Positions 6,365 to 10,273 of a DNA stretch of 10,273 nucleotides are shown here, piece after piece (within the stretch, counting starts at the first letter, position 1; the number at the start of each line of letters is the position of its first letter). The position numbers and the translations under genes were made by a program. The DNA is from Actinomycetota bacterium (GTDB lineage: Bacteria; Actinomycetota; Acidimicrobiia; IMCC26256; PALSA-610): NCBI GenBank assembly GCA_030839105.1, contig JAUZEI010000396.1, positions 1 through 10,273 of the forward strand. The letters are read 5' to 3'. Below the pieces are notes generated by a model, which saw nothing but the letters and a program-made list of their open reading frames with translations, was not told where the DNA came from and did no database searches.

Positions 6365-6390
6365 TGCAACCGGACGTTACTATCGGGCTC
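6365..6390. promoter_or_regulatory. 26-bp divergent start region with a near-symmetrical -10-like element
   Basis: Only 26 bp separate the GTG of the ATPase (minus strand) from the proposed TTG of the first permease (plus strand). The AT-rich core TTACTAT (6377-6383) reads TACTAT as a plus-strand -10 (6378-6383, four of six consensus bases) and TAGTAA on the minus strand (6382-6377, three of six). Neither side has a good -35, and any -35 would lie inside the opposite gene. Both genes lack a Shine-Dalgarno. A plus-strand start of transcription seven bases after TACTAT would fall on the proposed start codon. The arrangement fits overlapping divergent promoters with leaderless transcripts, but the motif strength is modest. 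Confidence 0.4.
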
Positions 6391-7137
6391 TTGCACCTGG
6401 CCGTGCTCGCGCACATTGCGCTCGGGAACAACACTGTTCTCGGCAACGACGCGAACTCGTGGATCTGGTGGGCCTGGATTCCACGACACCAGCACGAGAT
6501 CTACGCGTACCTGCGCGAACACATGTTGCTCACGGCCGTGTCGGTCGTGCTCGGCTTCGTCATCGCACTTCCACTCGCAGTGTTCGCCGCCCGGCGCCGC
6601 GCGGTTGCGGCCGTGATCGTGCCGACGGTCAATGTGATCTACACGATCCCGTCGGTTGCGTTGCTCGCTCTGCTCTTGCCCACAACGGGGCCGGGTCGCG
6701 ATCCGGCCGTGATCGCACTGACCGCGTACAGCCTCGCCATCCTCGTTCGGAACATTCTCGAGGGTCTGCGGGGCGTGCCCGCCGACGTGCTCGACGCCGC
6801 CGACGGCATGGGCTACACGAGGCGGCGGCGGCTCCTGCGCGTCGAGCTTCCGATGGCGCTCCCTGCGATCGTCGCCGGCATCCGCCTCGCCACGGTCTCG
6901 ACGATCGGGCTCGTGACGGTGACGTTCATCGTCGATCAAGGTGGCTTGGGTCGCTTCATCCAGGACGGCTACCAGCGCGACTTCCACACTCCGCTTGTCG
7001 TCGGCATCGTGCTCTCGGTCGCGCTGGCAGTACTCGCCGACCTACTCCTCGTCCGGCTCGAACGCGTCGTGTCGCCCTGGCGCGCGACGACGCGCCGCGC
7101 GACAGCACGGAGCGCGGCGACGCGGCGGAAGCGGTAG
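6391..7137 (+). CDS. Osmoprotectant-type ABC importer permease 1 (OpuCB/ProW-like)
   Basis: This 248-residue membrane protein belongs to the binding-protein-dependent transport permease family. Hydrophobic segments lie at about 46-66 (LLTAVSVVLGFVIALPLAVFA), 72-96, 107-119, 158-188 and 205-225. The EAA loop that docks on the ATPase is at about 131-158 (DVLDAADGMGYTRRRRLLR, then VELPMALP). The sequence IYTIPSVALLALLLP (83-97) is typical of osmoprotectant permeases. The start is uncertain: TTG at 6391 is the first usable codon, GTG at 6403 is an alternative four codons in, and neither has a Shine-Dalgarno. It differs clearly from the second permease, so the two probably form a heterodimeric channel. 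Only 6 bp separate its TAG from the start of permease 2. Confidence 0.9.
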   Translation: MHLAVLAHIALGNNTVLGNDANSWIWWAWIPRHQHEIYAYLREHMLLTAVSVVLGFVIALPLAVFAARRRAVAAVIVPTVNVIYTIPSVALLALLLPTTGPGRDPAVIALTAYSLAILVRNILEGLRGVPADVLDAADGMGYTRRRRLLRVELPMALPAIVAGIRLATVSTIGLVTVTFIVDQGGLGRFIQDGYQRDFHTPLVVGIVLSVALAVLADLLLVRLERVVSPWRATTRRATARSAATRRKR

Positions 7138-7143
7138 GCGGCG

Positions 7144-7884
7144 ATGCATCTCGGCTTCCTCGTCGACGTGTGGCACTGGCTCACTTCGCCAGACCAGTGG
7201 CACGGAGGCGACGGCATCCCGCATCTGCTCGCGAACCACGTGCGCGTCTCGCTCGCGTCACTCCTTGTCGCGACGTTGATCTCGGTCCCGTTGGGCGCGT
7301 GGCTCGGACACAGGCGGGTCGGCGGCGTCGTCGCGATCAACATCGCGAACATCGGGCGTGCGATACCGATCTACGCAATGCTCGTGCTGGCCGTCCAGAT
7401 CTTCGGGATCAGCAACCCTCCCGGTTTTGGTTGGACCGGATCGTTCGTCGCGTTCGTCCCGCTCGTCCTGCTCGGTATCCCACCGATGCTCACCAACAGC
7501 TACATCGGCGTCGTCGAAGTCGGCGACGAGCTGGTGGACGCGGCCCGTGGCATGGGACTTTCGGAACGTGAGATTCTCCTGCGGGTCGAGGTGCCGGTTG
7601 CGCTTCCGCTGATCATGGCCGGCATCCGGACCGCGATGGTCGGCATCGTCGCGACCGCGACGTTGGCGTCGTTCACCGGCGTGGACACGCTCGCCACGCC
7701 GATCTTCATCGGACTGAGGACCGACGACAACATCGCCGTGTTCGGCGGCGCCGTACTGGTCGGCCTGCTCGCGATCACGGCCGATCTCGCGCTCGCCGGA
7801 CTGCAGCGGTCGATCGTCTCGCCGGGTCTGCGCGCGCGGTCCGGCCGCCGCAAACGGGTCGCCGCCTATGTTCCTCCGGCCTAG
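7144..7884 (+). CDS. Osmoprotectant-type ABC importer permease 2 (OpuCD/ProZ-like)
   Basis: This 246-residue inner-membrane permease starts at the ATG at 7144, after a weak GGCGG-like ribosome site. An amphipathic N-terminus (VDVWHWLTSPDQWHGGDGIP, about 7-26) is common in this subfamily. Hydrophobic segments lie at about 35-54, 61-87, 100-113, 152-175 and 197-219. The EAA loop is at about 128-155 (ELVDAARGMGLSEREILLR, then VEVPVALP). It pairs with permease 1, which shares the EAA pattern but little else, so the two are ancient paralogues rather than a recent duplication. The C-terminal tail is basic (RARSGRRKR) and probably cytoplasmic. The binding-protein gene follows after a 52-bp gap. Confidence 0.92.
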   Translation: MHLGFLVDVWHWLTSPDQWHGGDGIPHLLANHVRVSLASLLVATLISVPLGAWLGHRRVGGVVAINIANIGRAIPIYAMLVLAVQIFGISNPPGFGWTGSFVAFVPLVLLGIPPMLTNSYIGVVEVGDELVDAARGMGLSEREILLRVEVPVALPLIMAGIRTAMVGIVATATLASFTGVDTLATPIFIGLRTDDNIAVFGGAVLVGLLAITADLALAGLQRSIVSPGLRARSGRRKRVAAYVPPA

Positions 7885-7936
7885 GGTGCGCCGAAAGATG
7901 CTCTCGATTCGAAGGCCCCGATCGAAGGAGAATTCC
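7885..7936 (+). promoter_or_regulatory. Spacer with strong ribosome site before the binding protein gene
   Basis: AAGGAG at 7925-7930 stands 6 nt before the ATG at 7937, which decides the start of the binding protein. An in-frame ATG at 7868 inside the permease gene is rejected, because it would put a 23-residue basic tail before the signal peptide. A strong separate ribosome site fits the need for more binding protein than permease. A short imperfect repeat, CGATTCGAAGG / CGATCGAAGG, precedes it with no assigned role. Confidence 0.65.
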
Positions 7937-8875
7937 ATGCGTCGGAACCCCCGCCCGCGATTCACCGGGCTTGCCCTGGGCGCCATGCTCGTTGCCTTGA
8001 CCATCGTGCTCGCTGCGTGTGGCAGCAGCAGCAGCAAGCCCAGCTCCACCGGCAGTACGACCGCCCCGACCGCGAAGACGAAGATCGTCGTCGGTCAGAA
8101 GGACTTCGCGGGCGCCGTCTTGCTCTCGCAGCTCTACGGACAGGCGCTCGCGGCGAAGAACTTCGACGTGTCCTACAAGAACCTGGGTCCGACCGAGGTC
8201 ACGTACAAGGCGTTGAAGGACGGCAGCATCGACCTGTACGGCGAGTACCAGGGCACGTTGCTCACGTATCTCGGTGGCACGCCGTCGGGTGACGCCGCGC
8301 AGGTGAACGCCGACGTGCAGGCCAAGGTCGCGGCCGACAAGGTGAAGGCCTCGTCCGCGTCCAAGGCGCTCGACGTCAACGGCTTCTACGTCACGAAGGA
8401 CACCGCGACGAAGTACCACCTCTCCAAGTTGTCCGACCTCACGGCGGTGGCGCCGCAGCTGGTCTTCGGCGGTCCGCCCGAGTGTGAGACGCGTCCGCTG
8501 TGCCTCGGTAGCACCGAGAAGCAGCTCTACAATCTGAAGTTCAAGACCGTGAAGAAGCTCGACGCCGGCGGGCCGATCACCACCAAGGCGTTGCAGGAAG
8601 GCAGCATCGACGTCGGGCTGCTCTTCACCGGTAGCAGTGTCATCGACCCGAGCTTCCAGTTGCTGACCGACGACAAGGGACTGCAGCCGGCCGACGACGC
8701 GATCGCGGTCTGGCGGACCGCGGTCGAGAGCCCGGCACTCGACGCCGTGATCGACGCGGTGAACGCGAAGCTCGACACCGCCGCCTACAACGAGATGGCG
8801 TTGAAGATCTTCAACGACAAGGAAGACCCGCCGGCCGTGGCCAGGACGTGGCTCTCGGACAACGGCCTCACCTGA
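7937..8875 (+). CDS. Osmoprotectant-type substrate-binding lipoprotein (OpuCC/ProX-like)
   Basis: This 312-residue exported binding protein completes the importer. Residues 1-28 form a lipoprotein signal: MRRNPRPRF, a hydrophobic core, then the lipobox LAAC with Cys28. A Ser/Thr/Ala/Pro-rich linker (29-48) follows, encoded partly by an AGC run. The mature domain has the OpuAC-type landmarks VVGQKDFAGAVLLSQLYGQAL (51-71), GSIDLYGEYQGTLLTYLGG (96-114), FGGPPECETRPLCLG (177-191) and LDAGGPITTKALQEGSIDVGLLFT (208-231). The two cysteines Cys183 and Cys189 in the ECETRPLC segment could form a disulfide; a similar segment recurs in actinobacterial relatives. The protein sits on the outer face of the membrane and delivers ligand to the two permeases. 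The ligand is likely a quaternary amine such as glycine betaine, or a related compound such as ergothioneine; the sequence alone does not decide. A strong terminator-like hairpin lies 39 bp downstream of the stop. Confidence 0.93.
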   Translation: MRRNPRPRFTGLALGAMLVALTIVLAACGSSSSKPSSTGSTTAPTAKTKIVVGQKDFAGAVLLSQLYGQALAAKNFDVSYKNLGPTEVTYKALKDGSIDLYGEYQGTLLTYLGGTPSGDAAQVNADVQAKVAADKVKASSASKALDVNGFYVTKDTATKYHLSKLSDLTAVAPQLVFGGPPECETRPLCLGSTEKQLYNLKFKTVKKLDAGGPITTKALQEGSIDVGLLFTGSSVIDPSFQLLTDDKGLQPADDAIAVWRTAVESPALDAVIDAVNAKLDTAAYNEMALKIFNDKEDPPAVARTWLSDNGLT

Positions 8876-8914
8876 TTGCGAACCGCTCTGTAGACGACGC
8901 CGTGTGAACGACGT

Positions 8915-8944
8915 GGGGCGCCGGTTCGAGGGGACCGGCGCCCC
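8915..8944. terminator. Strong GC-rich hairpin between convergent genes, probable bidirectional terminator
   Basis: GGGGCGCCGGT (8915-8925) and ACCGGCGCCCC (8934-8944) are perfect 11-bp inverted repeats with an 8-nt loop. On the plus strand a short CGCGCCTTT follows, so the U-tract is weak, as is common in high-GC actinobacteria. The position between the binding-protein stop (8875) and the convergent stop of the His-rich protein (8968) fits termination from both sides. Confidence 0.75.
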
Positions 8945-8967
8945 CGCGCCTTTCAGGAGCCGGGTTG

Positions 8968-9312
8968 TCAGAGCCAGGTGACCTCGGTGACATCGCCGCC
9001 GCGAATGGTCACGGGCAGCGCCGGCAACGTGCCGACGGCCGGGATCACGTACTCGCCCTCCGGGACGACCGGATACACGGCGGCGTGCACCGACCCACCG
9101 GGCAGCTCGCGCGCCCGCACGGCGCTGTGCATCGCCGGCCGCTCCTCCCCGGCGCGGAAGATGTCGATCTCGCGGCCCGCGAGCTCGTCCGGCGTATGCA
9201 ATACGAGCGCGCCGATGTTGCCGCCGATGTCGAGCACCACGGTCGCCTCCCCGCTGCGATCGAGCGAGTGCGAGTGCGAGTGCGGGTGCGAGTGCTCGGT
9301 CCCGGGGCTCAT
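8968..9312 (-). CDS. Small His-rich N-terminus protein, DUF4331-linked; function unknown
   Basis: The 114-residue protein starts at the ATG at 9310-9312, whose ATGA overlaps the stop of the DUF4331 gene, so translation is probably coupled. No Shine-Dalgarno is visible, in keeping with re-initiation. Residues 7-16 read HSHPHSHSHS and are encoded by a hexanucleotide repeat. The rest (about 22-114) is a compact beta-rich domain: ATVVLDIGGNIGALVLHTP, AGREIDIFRAG, SVHAAVYPVVPEGEYVIPA and LPVTIRGGDVTEVTWL. Similar small actinobacterial proteins are sometimes labelled 'phospholipase', but no lipase motif is visible and I do not adopt that name. There is no signal peptide or membrane segment, so it appears cytoplasmic, whereas DUF4331 proteins are often thought to be secreted. 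The His repeat suggests binding of Zn, Ni or Cu, which is an inference. The gene family is recognised only as a conserved hypothetical. Confidence 0.8.
   Translation of the reverse strand: MSPGTEHSHPHSHSHSLDRSGEATVVLDIGGNIGALVLHTPDELAGREIDIFRAGEERPAMHSAVRARELPGGSVHAAVYPVVPEGEYVIPAVGTLPALPVTIRGGDVTEVTWL
9266..9295. repeat. Five-copy hexanucleotide tandem repeat (GAGTGC) coding for His-Ser
   Basis: GAGTGC occurs five times without gaps; the fourth copy is GGGTGC. On the coding minus strand each unit gives a Ser-His or Pro-His dipeptide, making the HSHPHSHSHS stretch near the N-terminus. The unit is a multiple of three, so slippage would change His number without a frameshift. Confidence 0.85.
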
Positions 9313-10273
9313 GTGCTCGCGTCGGCCAGGGCCGGGATGTTGTAGCCGCTGTGGGGCGTCCCGAGGTACGGGAACGAGGGCAGGAACTTCACCGTGCCCT
9401 CGGCCGTCTGGTCGATCGGATCCGTCGTCACTCCGTCGGTCACCGCGCTCGCGGCGCCGTCCGGAGTGAACGTCGGATCGACGAGTCCGTAGGTCGCGCC
9501 CGCGAGCGCGCGCAGCTCGATCGTGAACACGTCGTCGAACACGCGCCGCCCGTTCGGGAAGCCGGCCGGGTCGCCGCCGATCAGCCCGATGTTGCTGGGC
9601 TTGGTCGTCGTGGGCGGGATCGCCATGTTCAGGCGGAGGAGGTCGGCGAGCGTGGAACCACCCGAGTTTTGAAATCCCGGAACGACACCGGTCGGTATGC
9701 CCGTCAACAGGATCGCGACCAGGTCGGCGCGGACCTTGCCCGACGCGTTCAACGCCGCGAGGTTGGGGAACACGCCCGGGTAGAGGATCGGAAGCAGGGC
9801 GGACAGCTCCGGATGCTGCACGCCGGCCGCGAACTGCTCGTCCTTCCACGGCGGCTGGGTGTTCCAGTAGTCCTTGTTCTCCATCGGAACCAGCACTTCG
9901 TTGAACAGTGGGTTACCGAGCCGGGAGACCTGTGAAAAGGGCCCGACACCCTTGCCGTGGTCGTCATCGTGGTCGTGGTTGTTCCGGCGTCCGAAGAACC
10001 CGACGTGACGGCGCGAGGCGGTCGTCCACACACCTATCACCGACGACGCCTTCGACGGGTCGGTCGGGGTCGCACCCTTCGCCGTGAGCTGACTCTTGGG
10101 GAGTTGCATCGCGATGCTGTGCACGTTGACGGCTTTGGTCGCGTTCACGCCCGCGGCAGGCTGGGTCAGCTCCGGGATGCTGAGACCGAACTGGTTGTGG
10201 AGCTGTTGAAACGGTCGCAGGTCGCCGAGATCGAAGACCGCCCCGAGGTCGATGTAGAAGCCCTCCGCGCGCT
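9309..10273 (-). CDS. DUF4331 family protein, 5' end beyond the right edge
   Basis: The frame is open to the right edge, giving about 320 visible residues; full-length DUF4331 proteins are usually larger, so the N-terminal part is missing. An internal GTG at 10148 is not the start, because family-like sequence continues upstream of it (EGFYIDLGAVFDLGDLRPF). Other family-like segments are NVHSIAMQLPKSQL, RLGNPLFNEVLVPM, ALLPILYPGVFPN, DLLRLNMAIPPT and GGDPAGFPNGRRVFDDVFTIEL. The first three are close to the visible N-terminus and the last two are in the middle. An insert (RRNNHDHDDDHGKG, coded at about 9949-9989) carries a His/Asp-rich stretch that could bind metal or calcium. The biochemical role of DUF4331 is unknown; members are often found as predicted exported proteins. 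It is coupled by ATGA overlap to the small His-rich protein, which points to a joint role. Confidence 0.88.
   Translation of the reverse strand, partial: RAEGFYIDLGAVFDLGDLRPFQQLHNQFGLSIPELTQPAAGVNATKAVNVHSIAMQLPKSQLTAKGATPTDPSKASSVIGVWTTASRRHVGFFGRRNNHDHDDDHGKGVGPFSQVSRLGNPLFNEVLVPMENKDYWNTQPPWKDEQFAAGVQHPELSALLPILYPGVFPNLAALNASGKVRADLVAILLTGIPTGVVPGFQNSGGSTLADLLRLNMAIPPTTTKPSNIGLIGGDPAGFPNGRRVFDDVFTIELRALAGATYGLVDPTFTPDGAASAVTDGVTTDPIDQTAEGTVKFLPSFPYLGTPHSGYNIPALADAST

Noticed and set aside
6168..7571. A 467-codon plus-strand frame spanning the ATPase/permease junction
   Set aside because: It is antisense to the ATPase and a shadow of permease 1, is Arg-rich throughout, and has no domain.
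7868..7936. An earlier ATG for the binding protein
   Set aside because: It would overlap the permease gene and add 23 basic residues before a normal lipoprotein signal. The ATG at 7937 has AAGGAG at ideal spacing.
8018..8040. An AGC-rich run near the start of the binding protein as a microsatellite of interest
   Set aside because: It encodes the serine linker after the lipidated cysteine, which is ordinary for actinobacterial lipoproteins.
9266..9295. A CRISPR-like or regulatory repeat array
   Set aside because: The units are 6 bp with no spacers and are fully explained as codons of a His-Ser tract.
9313..9849. An upstream extension of the small His-rich protein to 293 residues
   Set aside because: The added part is an Arg/Pro-rich shadow of the DUF4331 gene. 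The ATG at 9312 overlapping the DUF4331 stop gives a compact protein.

Overview
The window is strongly GC-rich and coding-dense, with GTG and TTG starts, short spacers and 4-bp ATGA stop/start overlaps. The gene families point to a high-GC actinobacterium: an F420-type LLM oxidoreductase, an ArsR-SRPBCC fusion, an actinobacterial-style osmoprotectant binding lipoprotein and a DUF4331 protein. The class cannot be fixed from this sequence alone; Acidimicrobiia or Thermoleophilia-like lineages are a guess. I see no tRNA, rRNA, CRISPR array, insertion sequence or phage gene.

Left region (1-2349, minus strand). The N-terminal 129 codons of a molybdopterin oxidoreductase run off the left edge. Upstream of it, in the same direction, lies a 622-residue predicted lipoprotein of the arylsulfotransferase (ASST) family.

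Centre (2493-5158, plus strand). A beta-hydroxyacid dehydrogenase of the 3-hydroxyisobutyrate/glyoxylate-succinic semialdehyde reductase group is translationally coupled, by an ATGA overlap and a strong Shine-Dalgarno, to an F420-dependent LLM oxidoreductase of the FGD-like group. A promoter-like element overlapping the stop codon of the second gene then leads into a one-component regulator with an ArsR-type winged helix fused to an SRPBCC (AHSA1-like) domain.

Right-centre (5288-8875). This is a complete osmoprotectant-type (OpuC/ProU-like) ABC importer: an ATPase with a C-terminal CBS-like region on the minus strand, and two distinct permeases plus a substrate-binding lipoprotein on the plus strand. 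The ATPase and the first permease start only 26 bp apart on opposite strands, around a near-symmetrical AT-rich hexamer that could serve as a -10 for both. A strong hairpin at 8915-8944 separates the binding-protein gene from the convergent minus-strand genes that follow.

Right edge (8968-10273, minus strand). A DUF4331 gene, cut at its 5' end by the window edge, overlaps by ATGA with a small protein gene whose N-terminus is a His-Ser repeat encoded by a hexanucleotide tandem repeat. The DUF4331 protein carries its own His/Asp-rich insert.

Most of the window is recognisable metabolism and transport. The items most worth a second look are the DUF4331/His-rich protein pair, the fusion regulator with a possible internal start at its domain boundary, and the divergent leaderless-looking start region of the ABC importer. 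I found no clear evidence of a wholly new system.
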